Below are positions 35,591-44,860 of a DNA stretch of 64,000 nt, piece after piece. The number at the start of each line of letters is the position of its first letter. Position 1 is the stretch's first letter. A model generated the notes under the pieces. It saw only the letters and a list, made by a program, of their open reading frames with translations, was not told the origin of the DNA and searched no databases. The translations under genes were made by a program, and so were the position numbers. The stretch is taken from the NCBI RefSeq assembly GCF_002277955.1, contig NZ_CP018477.1:3059206-3123205 (forward strand), written 5' to 3'. Source of the DNA: Thermogutta terrifontis (GTDB lineage Bacteria > Planctomycetota > Planctomycetia > Pirellulales > Thermoguttaceae).

Positions 35591-35760
35591 GGTGAAAAAT
35601 CCTTTAACTCAGCGTCAAATTGTATTAGCTGTGCATATTGCCCAGATTACGCAGCCGCGTATCGCCACTTCCCGAGACGGCGGCAGGCCGAGAATAGCAA
35701 ATCCCCGCCCCTGACACTATGGGAATTCTGCAGGGGCAGGACTTATATCGTGAAGTTCGA

Positions 35761-36672
35761 TTAGGGGGGATCGTACCCGCCGGGATGCCAGGGATGACAG
35801 CGCAGGATCCGACAGACTCCTTTCCACGTCCCGATGAACGCCCCGTACTTTTGCACGGCCTGAATGAAATAGAGCGAACAGCTCGGCTCAAAGCGGCAAC
35901 ATCGGCCAAGCATCGGACTGATCGTCCATCGATAAAGTGAGACGATCGCGATCAGAACACCGGCCAGCACCCAATTGACGCAGAGGTAAACCGCCCTGAT
36001 CGTCCACCCAATAGGACAAATAATTTTTCCCCACGTTGACATCCGACCGTTGCAAGACAGGAGGCCGCACGCCGCTTGATCGCCAACCTGATCATCTAAA
36101 AGCGCGGTCCTCGCTCGATCCAGCCCAGCAAAGAGGGTATCGCCGAAATCAAAGGCAGTTGCGGAACTCAGGCTGCCGGAACGGGAAGCCTCGCCGGTGT
36201 CAGGTCCAGATTTGGGCGGCAGTGGGGACGTCGGTTGGTCATTCGGTAAGTTTCTGCTGACCTCCTGCCTTGATGCACCTGCTCGTGAACGCTGGCGGCT
36301 GGGCTCCTCTTTTGATCCACTAGTGCGCTTTAATCGCCGGCCAAGCTGTTTCATGAGGGAGGGTATGCGATACCACAGCTCGTGAAAGTCGGGTTCGATC
36401 CCTTTTCTGGGAATGACGATGTAGTCGATGCCGGACGGGATATCCGCCTTTCGTTGCCGAAAGACCTCCCGAATGAGCCGCTTCCAGCGATTGCGAAAAA
36501 CCGGTTTGCCGAGCTTGCGGGATACGGAAATTGCCAGCCGGGGATGGGGCAGATCGTTTTCGCACCCGTAAATGACTAGCTGCTCGTCAGCCACGGAGCA
36601 CCGGCGGGCAAAGACCCGATCGATTTCTCGCTGTTTACGGATGCGGTATTCCCGACCGAAACTCTGATCCAC
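35761..36672 (-). CDS. rnpA-yidD: Fusion of RNase P protein component and YidD
   Basis: One uninterrupted frame of 303 residues from GTG 36672 (GGGAG five bases upstream) joins two proteins that are usually neighbours. Residues 1-115 are RnpA: FGREYRIRKQREIDRVFARR, LAISVSRKLGKPVFRNRWKRLIREVFR with the RNR motif, and IVIPRKG. A linker of about 90 Ser/Pro/Arg-rich residues follows. Residues about 225-303 are YidD: IVSLYRWTISPMLGRCCRFEPSCS, AVQKYGAFIGTWKGVCRILRCHPWHPGGYDPP, with the conserved Cys pattern and a preceding hydrophobic helix. An in-frame ATG at residue 211 (36042) could allow separate YidD synthesis but has no good ribosome-binding site. A link between tRNA maturation and membrane insertion is not implied. 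No rpmH (L34) gene is present upstream. Confidence 0.9.
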   Translation of the reverse strand: MDQSFGREYRIRKQREIDRVFARRCSVADEQLVIYGCENDLPHPRLAISVSRKLGKPVFRNRWKRLIREVFRQRKADIPSGIDYIVIPRKGIEPDFHELWYRIPSLMKQLGRRLKRTSGSKEEPSRQRSRAGASRQEVSRNLPNDQPTSPLPPKSGPDTGEASRSGSLSSATAFDFGDTLFAGLDRARTALLDDQVGDQAACGLLSCNGRMSTWGKIICPIGWTIRAVYLCVNWVLAGVLIAIVSLYRWTISPMLGRCCRFEPSCSLYFIQAVQKYGAFIGTWKGVCRILRCHPWHPGGYDPP

Positions 36673-36790
36673 TGTTGCTCCCTCGCCTGTTTGCCCAAAC
36701 ACCCCGGGGCCAGCGACTGGGCGTTTCTGATGGCAGCCGCCTCACACAGCGCGGCAACATGCAGGTTTTTCCGGTGATCACCGTGACGAC

Positions 36791-37798
36791 TCACCGCCAC
36801 GTGACCCCGGTACGCACGTTTGAAGTGTACGCATCCTGGAGTCGTTGGAGGCTTTCTTTCATGCTCTCGGGGATATGGGGAGGCGGCACGATGAGAACTT
36901 CCACATACAGATCACCAGCCGGCTCTCCGGCCGGTCGAACTCCGTAGCCTGGCACGCGAAGTTTCTTTCCACTTGCCGTTCCTGGCGGAATACGTAAGGA
37001 AATCGTGCCGTGAGGTGTGGGCACGTCCACTTTCGCGCCGAACAGGGCCTCGGGAATGGTCACCGGCAGTTTGACGTAAAGGTCTTTGCCTTTCCGCTCA
37101 AAATGCGGATGCGGGGCTACGTGGACGGTGAGATACAGATCGCCGGGCTCTCCGCCATAAGGTGCCGGAGCTCCCTGGCCTCTGAGACGGATCCGTTTTC
37201 CGTCCTCGATCCCAGCGGGAATTTTCACGCTGAGGGTTTCGCTGCGGCCATCCGGTCGCCTGACGCTGATGGCAACCTCTCCCCCTTCGACTGCGGTCGT
37301 GAAAGGAATGGTGACCTCACTTTCGATATCCTGACCGCGAAGTCCGGCTCCGGTGGTTTCGGCCGTTCTCCCTCGCCCGGCCGTTCGGCGGAAATGTTGG
37401 AAGAGGTCCTCAAAACCGCCCATGCCCCCTCTACCGCCAGGGAAATCCTGGTACCGCTCTTCAAAGAACCGGCCGAGATCGAAATCGTCGCCGAAGAAGA
37501 ACGTGAATTCGCCGGGACCGGTCTGCGTGAACCCCCCTCGGCCGGTCCCCGGTCTGGCGCCCGCTCCCGCGCCCGCATACTGGAACGACGCCCCATAGCG
37601 ATCGTACATCTCGCGCTTTTGAGGGTCGCTGAGGACCTCAAAGGCCTCCTGGACTTCTTGGAATTTCTCCTTGGCGTTTTTGTCATTCGGGTTGAGATCC
37701 GGATGATATTTGCGCGCAAGCTGCCGATACGCCTTTCGGATTTCCTCATCCGTGGCGTTCCGCGGAACTCCCAGAATTTTGTAATAGTCGCGTGCCAT
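36791..37798 (-). CDS. DnaJ/CbpA-type Hsp40 co-chaperone
   Basis: The 335-residue product starts [34 protein letters not shown], a full J domain with the HPD motif at residues 33-35. A Gly/Phe-rich region (residues 75-140) follows, then the two beta-sandwich C-terminal domains ([38 protein letters not shown] and [24 protein letters not shown]). No zinc-finger repeats (CxxCxGxG) are present, so this is the CbpA (type II) form and not DnaJ proper. The longer start at 37822 is not supported. It stimulates a DnaK-type ATPase, but no dnaK or grpE lies nearby. It lies 118 bp upstream of rnpA-yidD on the same strand. Confidence 0.93.
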   Translation of the reverse strand: MARDYYKILGVPRNATDEEIRKAYRQLARKYHPDLNPNDKNAKEKFQEVQEAFEVLSDPQKREMYDRYGASFQYAGAGAGARPGTGRGGFTQTGPGEFTFFFGDDFDLGRFFEERYQDFPGGRGGMGGFEDLFQHFRRTAGRGRTAETTGAGLRGQDIESEVTIPFTTAVEGGEVAISVRRPDGRSETLSVKIPAGIEDGKRIRLRGQGAPAPYGGEPGDLYLTVHVAPHPHFERKGKDLYVKLPVTIPEALFGAKVDVPTPHGTISLRIPPGTASGKKLRVPGYGVRPAGEPAGDLYVEVLIVPPPHIPESMKESLQRLQDAYTSNVRTGVTWR

Positions 37799-38323
37799 AG
37801 CAGACGGTTTATGTCCTTGCAAACGGAATTGACTTTGCTGACTTCATCGATGCGACAAGCGGGGACTTTTACTCCGACCCTGTGCCGTTGAACGGCAGTT
37901 TTCCTTCTGCCTCTTCAGAGGGGATTCGGTCGATACGATTGCGGTGCGCAATTTTTATGAAACCCGGCCAGAGTCCTGTATCAGGCCATCGCATTCCGAC
38001 CGGTTAGCCACGACCCAGTTCCACTAAATGGCTTCTAATCCAGCATACTCGATGGGTCTTTCGAATGGTATTCTACCCGTGGCCATCCTTCCGCGACCGC
38101 GCCGCCCGATGCCGCTTTTAGGGAGGAAAACGCGAAAAGTCCCCGTCAATTTGGCAGCGATACCCACTCCTTTTTCCTTAATGCAACATGCGTACCACTC
38201 TTCAGTCGATAAAGAGGATCCCGGCGAAAATCGCCGGCTGATGGGAGGCATAACGCACAAGCGGTTCAAAAATCGGCCCCGCAGCCCGAGAGCTTTGGGC
38301 AGGTCGAGCTTTTCAAAGTTCCA
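37799..38323. other. Intergenic region upstream of the chaperone gene
   Basis: About 525 bp. It must hold the chaperone promoter and the 3' end of the DUF1559 transcript. I find no CIRCE element and no convincing gene; a plus-strand frame from 38028 overlaps the DUF1559 gene and has no support. Confidence 0.4.
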
Positions 38324-39319
38324 TCACGGCAGTGACACCTGCTGGCCGTCCTGCACTGCCGAGAGATAGATGAACGTATCGCGATCAATGGTCGTCGCAA
38401 GGGGCCGACAGGAACCATCGGCGAACGCAAACTGGACAACACCCGGGTGACGAGAAGAAAACTGCCACCAGCCCCACCGCGTGTCGTTGGCAGCGGTAGG
38501 TCCGAGGCCCCAGGCGCTGGCCATGACGCCACACCCAAACCACGAATACGCCCGCTCGGGATCTTCCGTGCCCCCCATGGCCTCCCCAAACAGGAGTGTC
38601 TGGCTGGTCCCATCGGTGATTGTGGAAAAGCTCTCCTGGGACCGATTCCAGAAAACTCCTCGAAACGCATCGCTGCTGGCAATCCCTGTGACCCCCATGT
38701 ACCCCCCGGATCCCAGGTAATTTGTCCGTGCCAGAACATCCCCGGTGTTGTCGGAAAAGCTTGCCGCCGTCAAAGTGACATAGGGCGAAACGTAATGGAA
38801 ATGGAGGATCACAATGGGACGCGCGATCCTGGTCGCGTGATCGGACGGACAGAGGAACACCCGCGGTTGCACCTGAGCGGCACCCCATGCTTTGGGGCGT
38901 TGCCAGAAGGCCTGTCCCTGCCGGCTGGCATCGTAAAGGGAGATCCCGCCGAAATTCGGGACATCAGCGTCACTCTGGTCCTTGAGCGAGCCCTGTTCAA
39001 GGTAGGGCAGAAGATAGGCCAGCACACTCGTCCATTGCCCCGGGTAGGGGGGAACCGGGGCCTGCGGCAGCGGCCCCAAATAACCCGGCGGAAACTGCCG
39101 GTGAGAATCGTGGAAGTTATGCGCTGCTAGGGCCAGTTGCTTCAGATGGTTGAGGCATTCACTCCGGCGTGCCGCCTCCCGGGCCATCTGCACAGCGGGT
39201 AAAAGCAGCGCGATCAGCAATCCGATGATCGCCAGCACGACGAGCAATTCCACAAGCGTGAATGCCCGTCGCCTCGACAGAGACGAGAAATGGATGTTTG
39301 TTCCGGATGGAAGAATCAC
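38324..39319 (-). CDS. DUF1559 pilin-like (type II/IV secretion N-terminus) protein
   Basis: The 331-residue protein has the prepilin-type N-terminus RRAFTLVELLVVLAIIGLLIALLLPAVQMAREAARRSECLNHLKQ, with the type IV prepilin signature cleaved after a short basic leader. The DUF1559 body follows with HNFHDSHRQFPPGYLGP, LLPYLEQGSL, FLCPSDHAT and the C-terminal HPGVVQFAFADGSCRPL motif. DUF1559 proteins are abundant and nearly confined to the Planctomycetes-Verrucomicrobia-Chlamydiae group; their function is unclear, and a role as surface or pseudopilus proteins is inferred. The only start in frame is GTG at 39319, with no strong ribosome-binding site. Confidence 0.9.
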   Translation of the reverse strand: MILPSGTNIHFSSLSRRRAFTLVELLVVLAIIGLLIALLLPAVQMAREAARRSECLNHLKQLALAAHNFHDSHRQFPPGYLGPLPQAPVPPYPGQWTSVLAYLLPYLEQGSLKDQSDADVPNFGGISLYDASRQGQAFWQRPKAWGAAQVQPRVFLCPSDHATRIARPIVILHFHYVSPYVTLTAASFSDNTGDVLARTNYLGSGGYMGVTGIASSDAFRGVFWNRSQESFSTITDGTSQTLLFGEAMGGTEDPERAYSWFGCGVMASAWGLGPTAANDTRWGWWQFSSRHPGVVQFAFADGSCRPLATTIDRDTFIYLSAVQDGQQVSLP

Positions 39320-39694
39320 AGGATCACAGATGGCCGCAACAGCGATTGAAGCGGAACGCGTTGAATCCGGTTCTCACCAGCAAAACCCAACTTCGCCCCA
39401 CACCGCTCTTGAATACCGTACCAACGACCGCACCAAAATCCGTCCCCGGTTTGGCGACCCGTTCATACCACAATCATAGCCATCCCAATGACTTCCGTCA
39501 AAAAAGCGGCCAGGCAGCCGTGACCCCATCTCATTCTGCCATTGCAATAAATGCGGAGCTTGGTAATGCCCAGGCGTCCTTTGACTGCAATCCCCGACCG
39601 ATCAGGGGAAGTTATTCTTATTTCCCGGAATTTGCTATACTACTGGCTGGAATGCAAGAGTGTGAGAAATCTTCAGGTTGTGCGGAGCGTGTCA
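39320..39694. other. Divergent intergenic region
   Basis: About 375 bp between the divergent DUF1559 gene and the ferredoxin-domain gene. Open frames extend into it from both sides but without support. No repeat or RNA gene is seen. Confidence 0.35.
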
Positions 39695-40699
39695 GTGAAT
39701 GCTTCCTTGATCCTCGTTTTCAGCCGACCGCGAGCCGCCCAGGCAATTCCCGCCTTCCGGAAGCTGGTGGATAGTATCGTGTCCGCTATCTCTGGTGTAC
39801 CCGCGGTCATTATTCCCCATCTTTACGACCTCGTCCCTCGAGGTCCGGTACTCCAGCGGTTGGAAAAGCTCTCCGGCGATATGATCCTCCTGGCTCCGCT
39901 ATTTCCGCGGGCAGCTCAACTGGTCCTCCGCGCGAATGGATTGAACTATCGGCTGATGCAGGGAAAGGGAGATTCCGCCTCCGACACCACTTTTGGCACC
40001 CATCGGCTCTGGGCGTTTGACTACCGTGAGTATCTTTCCACGGAGGTTCTTAAACAGACCGTGATGGCTCTGGTATCGGAAATCATGGGGCAGGAAGAAG
40101 CAAGTCTTCCTTCCCTGGCGGAGAAACCGGAAGACCTCATTTGGGAAATTGACGAACCGATTCAGCCGCGCTGGTATCCTGTTATCGACGAAGACCGCTG
40201 CACCCTTTGTTACGAATGTCTCAATTTCTGCCTGTTTGGGGTGTATGACGTTCGGGAAGATGGCCGCGTGTTCACCGCCCAGCCGGACGCCTGTCGGCCA
40301 GGCTGTCCCGCCTGCGCGCGTGTTTGCCCGAGCAACGCCATCATATTTCCGCTCTATCCCGATCCAGCCATCGCCGGGGCCGGGCGTGAGCATCAGGATG
40401 GCTCCCTTGTTCCACCAGACCAACTGTTCTCGAGAGATCGTCTTTCTCGCGAAGAAGCCGAAAAGTGGCGGGCACGATTTGCTGGCACGGCCGCGTCGAC
40501 GCCTCCCCAGCCGGCTACAGGCGGCCCTGCCGATACGGCCCGCGGGGACGGAACCCCCCGGAAAGAGGAGGCCGATCGCGATAGTCCAAGCCTCGATCGA
40601 GAAGCCAGAATTCCCGGTCCACCGGACATAAGCGACGAGGAAATCGACCGCTGGCTGGAAGAAGCCGAAGGTGAGACGGGACAGGATCGCACAGATTGA
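39695..40699 (+). CDS. Two-[4Fe-4S] ferredoxin-domain protein with CbiX-like N-terminal part
   Basis: GTG 39695 with GGAG at 39684-39687 gives 334 residues; a longer frame to 39551 is unsupported. Residues 1-120 (LILVFSRPRAAQAIPAFRKLVDSIVSAISGVPAVIIPHLYDL) could be a chelatase-like alpha/beta fold, an inference only. Residues about 165-215 hold CTLCYECLNFCLFGVYD and CRPGCPACARVCPSNAIIFP, two sets of CxxCxxC(x)nCP motifs for two [4Fe-4S] clusters. The remainder (about 100 residues) is Pro/Gly/Arg-rich and acidic, probably disordered. It may be an electron-transfer subunit; no partner oxidoreductase is adjacent. Confidence 0.7.
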   Translation: MNASLILVFSRPRAAQAIPAFRKLVDSIVSAISGVPAVIIPHLYDLVPRGPVLQRLEKLSGDMILLAPLFPRAAQLVLRANGLNYRLMQGKGDSASDTTFGTHRLWAFDYREYLSTEVLKQTVMALVSEIMGQEEASLPSLAEKPEDLIWEIDEPIQPRWYPVIDEDRCTLCYECLNFCLFGVYDVREDGRVFTAQPDACRPGCPACARVCPSNAIIFPLYPDPAIAGAGREHQDGSLVPPDQLFSRDRLSREEAEKWRARFAGTAASTPPQPATGGPADTARGDGTPRKEEADRDSPSLDREARIPGPPDISDEEIDRWLEEAEGETGQDRTD

Positions 40700-40732
40700 A
40701 ATCAAGCAGGGTCATTGGTCTCGAGGCTGAAC

Positions 40733-41010
40733 CGGGGCGATCGGTTTGGGTGGAACGGGGCGATTGGCAGGGGTGGAACCCGACCCTCCAACCCCTTCCA
40801 TGGAGGGACCCGCTTGTCGGGTCCGCTTGTCAACGTTAGACCGCCCAGTGGATTTCATCGGGCACGACAAGCGTGCCCCTCCGATTTTCCGAGGGACGTG
40901 CTTGTCACGTCCGCATATCAACGTTGGATGGCCGATTTCGCTTCATCCGACGCAAGAACAGTCGCTGGTAGTGGCGATTCACGAATGGCCCTTACCAAAG
41001 CTTTAGGCCG
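40733..41010. repeat. Palindromic repeat cluster C
   Basis: Type 2 GGAGGGACCCGCTTGTCGGG plus TCCGC and TTGTCAACGTT is at about 40801-40840. Type 3 GGGCACGACAAGCGTGCCCC is at about 40859-40878. A variant type 2 (GAGGGACGTGCTTGTCACGT) is at about 40888, ending in ATATCAACGTTGGATG. A degenerate type 1 (GTAGTGGCGATTCACGAATG) is at 40968-40998. The cluster fills the gap after the ferredoxin-domain gene. Confidence 0.8.
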
Positions 41011-41062
41011 CGGCACCTGATAGGTTTTTTCCAAAGTGGGGAGCCGGCGGAACGCCAAAAGC

Positions 41063-41091
41063 TTGACACGGGCATCTCAGCAGTGTAAAAA
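41063..41091 (+). promoter_or_regulatory. Sigma-70-type promoter of the DUF1559 gene
   Basis: TTGACA at 41063-41068, a 17-base spacer and TAAAAA at 41086-41091 lie about 53 bp before the ATG at 41144. The -35 is perfect and the -10 has four of six consensus bases. Confidence 0.6.
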
Positions 41092-41143
41092 GATTTCGGC
41101 GTGAGTAGGCTAATGGGCATGTCCTTTTTGGAGGTTTAATGCT

Positions 41144-42154
41144 ATGCTGCGAAAACGTGACTTGAAAGGATTTACGCTTGTCGAACTATTGGTGGTCATC
41201 GCCATCATCGGTATCTTGATCGCTCTTTTGCTACCAGCCGTTCAGGCAGCGCGTGAAGCTGCTCGTCGGAGTCAATGCACTAACAATCTCAAACAGATTG
41301 GCCTTGGCCTGCATAACTATCACGATTCACTCAAAACGTTGCCACCTGGCTCCTTCAATCTGCGCGAGCAATGGTACTCAAACGGCACGAATTGGCGAAC
41401 ACTCATTCTCCCCTACATCGAGCAGAAGGCGGTGTATGACCAGTTGGCATTTCGCAGTGACTTTCCCTACACGTTCATGGCCGGTGGTGCGGCAGGAACA
41501 ACCAATTATCTCCAGGGCTGTCGAGTCCTGAGTAAACTTCTGATTCCCGTATACCGCTGCCCATCGACGGACATCCCTGTCTTTGACATCCAGGACGATC
41601 CTGTTGTTAATAACAATCCTGGCCAGACGATGATGATCAATTATGCGGGAATCCAGGGAGCAGCGCGTCCGGTACCCGGCCCAGACCCCAACGCCGGCAC
41701 CAAAGATTGTGGACACGGGTGGTCGTGTAACAACGGAATGATGCCTGCAAACGAGTGTTATGACTTGGCTTATTGTCGCGACGGGACGTCCAACACACTC
41801 CTGGTTGGGGAACAATCCGGGCGCGTCGGTGGGAAGAATCGGACTTCTAACTATTACGGGGGTTGGTACGGAAGTCGCCACCCCAGAACCATTGACGATC
41901 CCGCTGGGTGCGGTGATTTGTGGCAAACGGGAACAACCTGCGTGCGTTTTGGGCCCAATTCTCAGATCGTGCAGGTTGGAGCAACAGAGCACAAGTACCG
42001 CAATAACACGGTCCTCAATTCGATGCATCCTGGCGGCATTAATGTGCTGTTTACCGACGGGAGTGTCCGCTTCATCAGCGATACCATCGACTTGACGGAC
42101 CTCAAGCGATTGGCATGTCGGTACGATGGCGAAACCACCACTGGATCGTACTGA
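41144..42154 (+). CDS. DUF1559 pilin-like protein
   Basis: The 336-residue product starts behind GGAGG (41130-41134). The N-terminal signature is MLRKRDLKGFTLVELLVVIAIIGILIALLLPAVQAAREAARRSQCTNNLKQIGLGLHNYHDSLKTLPPGS, a textbook prepilin/DUF1559 beginning with the leader MLRKRDLKG cleaved before Phe. Later motifs are LILPYIEQKAVYDQL, VYRCPSTD, DGTSNTLLVGEQSG and the C-terminal NSMHPGGINVLFTDGSVRFISDTIDL, the H-x-G-G-x-x-x-x-x-x-D-G motif. It is followed by a small lipoprotein with a transthyretin-like fold, the usual planctomycete pairing. The function is unknown; export to the surface is inferred. Confidence 0.93.
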   Translation: MLRKRDLKGFTLVELLVVIAIIGILIALLLPAVQAAREAARRSQCTNNLKQIGLGLHNYHDSLKTLPPGSFNLREQWYSNGTNWRTLILPYIEQKAVYDQLAFRSDFPYTFMAGGAAGTTNYLQGCRVLSKLLIPVYRCPSTDIPVFDIQDDPVVNNNPGQTMMINYAGIQGAARPVPGPDPNAGTKDCGHGWSCNNGMMPANECYDLAYCRDGTSNTLLVGEQSGRVGGKNRTSNYYGGWYGSRHPRTIDDPAGCGDLWQTGTTCVRFGPNSQIVQVGATEHKYRNNTVLNSMHPGGINVLFTDGSVRFISDTIDLTDLKRLACRYDGETTTGSY

Positions 42155-42394
42155 CCCAAAACCGACTTGCCATTGAAAACGGTGAGTGCCTCGGATTCGC
42201 TTCGGGGGTGCGCGATCTAGCGTTAACGGGGGGTGACCCGTCGCGGACGTGTCGGCTCACCGAACGCTTTCAAATCTCTGCGACGGTCTTAGTGCGCCCG
42301 CTCTCACTTGCGACAGTTACTCGGACAGGGCTGAGCTCAAACTTTTGCGACAAAGCATTTGGCCAATATGCATAACGCACAGGAGGCTTCAACG

Positions 42395-42817
42395 ATGAAG
42401 GCAGCCGGGTGGTTGAATTTACCCCTTTACACCCTGTTGATTTTGGTGGTACTCGCTTCGGTAGTCTCGGGTTGCTCGGGTCGGAAAAGCAAGCCCAAAG
42501 GAACGGTGCAGGGCAAGGTTATCTTCAACGGTCAGCCATACACCGAGGCTTCCGTAGTTTTTCTCAATCAAGCGACTGGTCAGGGGGGGTCGGCCAACAT
42601 CGAAAGCGACGGTTCTTTCCGTCTTCCTGAACCAATCGAAGTAGGTACTTACATCGTGTATTTAGCTCCCAAAATGGAGAACGATCCCACGGCCGAACCG
42701 AAACCTGTTTCAATTGACAAATCAATACCTGAGAAATACTGGAGTGAATCGACCAGCGATATCCGCGTTGAGGTTCAAAAAGGTTCAAACGAGTTCACAA
42801 TCGAACTCAAGCCGTGA
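42395..42817 (+). CDS. Small lipoprotein with carboxypeptidase-regulatory-like domain
   Basis: The 140-residue product starts after AGGAGG. The signal peptide ends in a lipobox SVVSGC (Cys about residue 24). The mature part, KGTVQGKVIFNGQPYTEASVVFLNQATGQGGSANIESDGSFRLPEPIEVGTYIVYLAPK, is a CarboxypepD_reg/transthyretin-like beta-sandwich of the type that planctomycetes put next to DUF1559 genes. The ending EFTIELKP closes the fold. The function is unknown; the pairing with the upstream DUF1559 gene (240 bp gap) suggests a shared envelope role. Confidence 0.8.
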   Translation: MKAAGWLNLPLYTLLILVVLASVVSGCSGRKSKPKGTVQGKVIFNGQPYTEASVVFLNQATGQGGSANIESDGSFRLPEPIEVGTYIVYLAPKMENDPTAEPKPVSIDKSIPEKYWSESTSDIRVEVQKGSNEFTIELKP

Positions 42818-43210
42818 AATCCCAACGGTAGTGTGCCCGCACAAGCCTTCTCTGCTATGCTCACAGGGAGTTGAAGTGTCGGGCCTTCCCGCCGGGTAAT
42901 CATGGTTACGCAGGGAAAATCGCCCTATAAGGTGGCGGTCCCGCAACTTAAGCGCCTTTCCTGACTGTCGGCAATCCGATTCTTGCCTCTTTGGCATCAC
43001 ATCGGCTATTCACTTTCGCGCTCTCCTGAAAGCTTTCCAAAAATTTTCTGCCGCGGCGCCAAGATTTCGCCTCTCGTCTCGAATACTCCTATAGGAAAGC
43101 ACCTCGCCCAAGCCAGGCCATCAGCCTCTGAGGGAAATTTCCCATCCGCTCGACCTGGGTGAGTGCGAGAAGATAAGTTGTTTTGGCAGTGCCGAGAGGA
43201 GGGTCAAGCC
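42818..43210. other. Intergenic region
   Basis: About 393 bp. A weak hairpin (GTCGGGCC...CCGGGT near 42874-42896) is present but without a T-run. I see no gene. It must carry the promoter of the following operon. Confidence 0.35.
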
Positions 43211-44017
43211 ATGTTGAAGAAATTTCTCATCGCCGGTGGACTGCTCGTGTTGGTCGGGACGCTCCTGCTGGGGCGGGACCTGGTGAGTTACGTTCGGACC
43301 TCCGCCCGCTCGGTCCAGGAGGCCGTGGTCGACGCGGTCCCCACCGAATTTCAGATCCGCCGGGCCCGCGATATGATCGAAGACCTGCTTCCCCAAATTC
43401 GCCAGAATATGCACCTGATCGCTCGCGAAGAAGTGGAAATCGAACGGTTGGAGCGGCAAATCGCGCAGGCCCGGGAGGCCCTTGAGCAGGAAAAGGCCGT
43501 CATCCTGCGGATGAAAAACGATCTGGCCAGCGGGAAACCGAAGCTCGTGTACTGCGGTCGCGAGTATTCTGCCGAGCAGGTCAGGCAGGATTTGGCCAAT
43601 CGTTTTGAGCGGTACAAGACGAACGAAGCAACGCTTGCCAATTTGGAGCAGATCCGCGATGTCCGATTGAAAAGTCTTCAGGCTGCCCGGGATAAAATGG
43701 AAAACATGCTGGCTGCGAAGCGGCAGCTCGAAGTGGAAGTGGAAAACCTGCAGGCCCGTCTGCAAATGGTGCAAGCCGCCCAGGCGACCAGCGCCTATCA
43801 GTTTGACGACAGCAAACTCGGTCGCATCAAGGAACTCATCACCGACCTGCGGACTCGCCTCGACGTGGCAGAGCGATTGGTGCAATCGCAGGGCATCTAC
43901 CAGGGAGAAATCCCGGTGGAAAACCCCAACCAAAAGGATATCGTGGAGGAGGTGACCGAATACTTCGGCAACTCGGGCGAGTCTCAGGAATCTCCGGCCG
44001 TCGCGAAAGCTCATTAA
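43211..44017 (+). CDS. Membrane-anchored coiled-coil protein
   Basis: ATG 43211 follows GAGGAGGG and gives 268 residues. After a short basic start (MLKKF) a single hydrophobic helix (LIAGGLLVLVGTLLL) anchors the protein. Residues 55-215 are almost wholly coiled-coil (REEVEIERLERQIAQAREALEQEKAVI and DKMENMLAAKRQLEVEVENLQARLQMVQAA), interrupted by a short insert LASGKPKLVYCGREYSAEQV. It resembles PspA-like helical proteins in outline but lacks recognisable PspA sequence. The next gene starts 40 bp downstream; a four-gene operon with the FHA-like, kinase and membrane genes is likely. Confidence 0.75.
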   Translation: MLKKFLIAGGLLVLVGTLLLGRDLVSYVRTSARSVQEAVVDAVPTEFQIRRARDMIEDLLPQIRQNMHLIAREEVEIERLERQIAQAREALEQEKAVILRMKNDLASGKPKLVYCGREYSAEQVRQDLANRFERYKTNEATLANLEQIRDVRLKSLQAARDKMENMLAAKRQLEVEVENLQARLQMVQAAQATSAYQFDDSKLGRIKELITDLRTRLDVAERLVQSQGIYQGEIPVENPNQKDIVEEVTEYFGNSGESQESPAVAKAH

Positions 44018-44057
44018 CCCCCAAAGCGATGATGTGGCCGTAAAAGGAGGCCTGCCC

Positions 44058-44705
44058 ATGGTTCGGCCAGCAAGAGACGTTTTTCACTGGAAACTATTTT
44101 CCAGAACTACCATGGGTCCACTGGGTATCGCTAAGAAATTTTTCCTCTGGGTGGACGAGGTGGGGGGATTTCTCGTCTGCCCACAGCCGACGGTGACGTT
44201 GGGCCATCTCGATTCCCGCGAGGCGGATGTGCCCATTTCCGGCGATCTTGAGAGTCGTCATCTGACGCTCATGAGAGAAGATGATCTCTACGTCCTGGAA
44301 GCCCATGGCCCGGTGTGCCTCAACGGCCGACCGGTTCAGCGAACGATTCTCCCGGAACGGTGTGTGCTTGAGCTGGGGAACTGCGTCCGATTGCAATTTC
44401 TTCGGCCCCATCCGTTGAGCGCGTCGGCACGCCTTGAGTTTGCCAGTGGACACCGGACCGTCCCCAGTACCGACGGCATCCTCCTCATGGCCAGAAACAT
44501 CATTCTAGGCCCGCAAGACACATCCCATGTGGTGTGCCCTACTTGGAAAGAGTCAGTAACGCTGTACTGGGCCGGTGACGCCCTGCGATGTCGTGGATCG
44601 GGATTGCTCACGGTAGACGGCAAGGCGGTCCGCGGGGAAGCGATGCTCTCGCTCACTTCGCATGTTGAGGGGGCCCATTGGCGTTTTCATCTCGAGCCGG
44701 CATAA
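44058..44705 (+). CDS. FHA-like domain protein
   Basis: ATG 44058 follows GGAGG and gives 215 residues. Residues 35-135 have the forkhead-associated layout: FLVCPQPTVTLGHLDSREADVPISGDLESRHLTLMREDDLYVLEAHGPVCLNGRPVQR, where SRHLTL corresponds to the S-R-x-H motif and LNGRPV to the N-G/T site. The usual conserved Gly-Arg pair is changed to TLGHLD. FHA folds bind phosphothreonine, and the next gene is a Ser/Thr kinase, so this protein may be its reader or substrate. The second half (residues 140-215) appears to repeat the fold (ILLMARNIILGPQDTSHVVCP...LTVDGKAVRGEAML), so a double FHA is possible. Confidence 0.65.
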   Translation: MVRPARDVFHWKLFSRTTMGPLGIAKKFFLWVDEVGGFLVCPQPTVTLGHLDSREADVPISGDLESRHLTLMREDDLYVLEAHGPVCLNGRPVQRTILPERCVLELGNCVRLQFLRPHPLSASARLEFASGHRTVPSTDGILLMARNIILGPQDTSHVVCPTWKESVTLYWAGDALRCRGSGLLTVDGKAVRGEAMLSLTSHVEGAHWRFHLEPA

Positions 44706-44860
44706 CGCCGCTGGATTGGGCGAAAAATCATACGCCTGAGAGAACACAATGCTTTGGACAAGGCTCTGCTGCAAGCGAGGTTGGCGACGGGGCCGTCCAC
44801 CCGGTGCTACAATGATAAGAGTCCCAGGTCCTCGGGCTTTGTACGAAAGTGAGCACTGCC

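Noticed and set aside
36690-36790. Possible rpmH (L34) gene before rnpA-yidD
   Set aside because: No L34-like KRTYQPS or RKRxHGFRxRM pattern in any frame.
37799-38323. Possible CIRCE heat-shock operator upstream of the chaperone
   Set aside because: TTAGCACTC and its inverted partner are not present.
43121-44059. Minus-strand frame of 312 codons opposite the coiled-coil gene
   Set aside because: It mirrors the plus-strand coiled coil; the plus gene has a strong ribosome-binding site and coding character.
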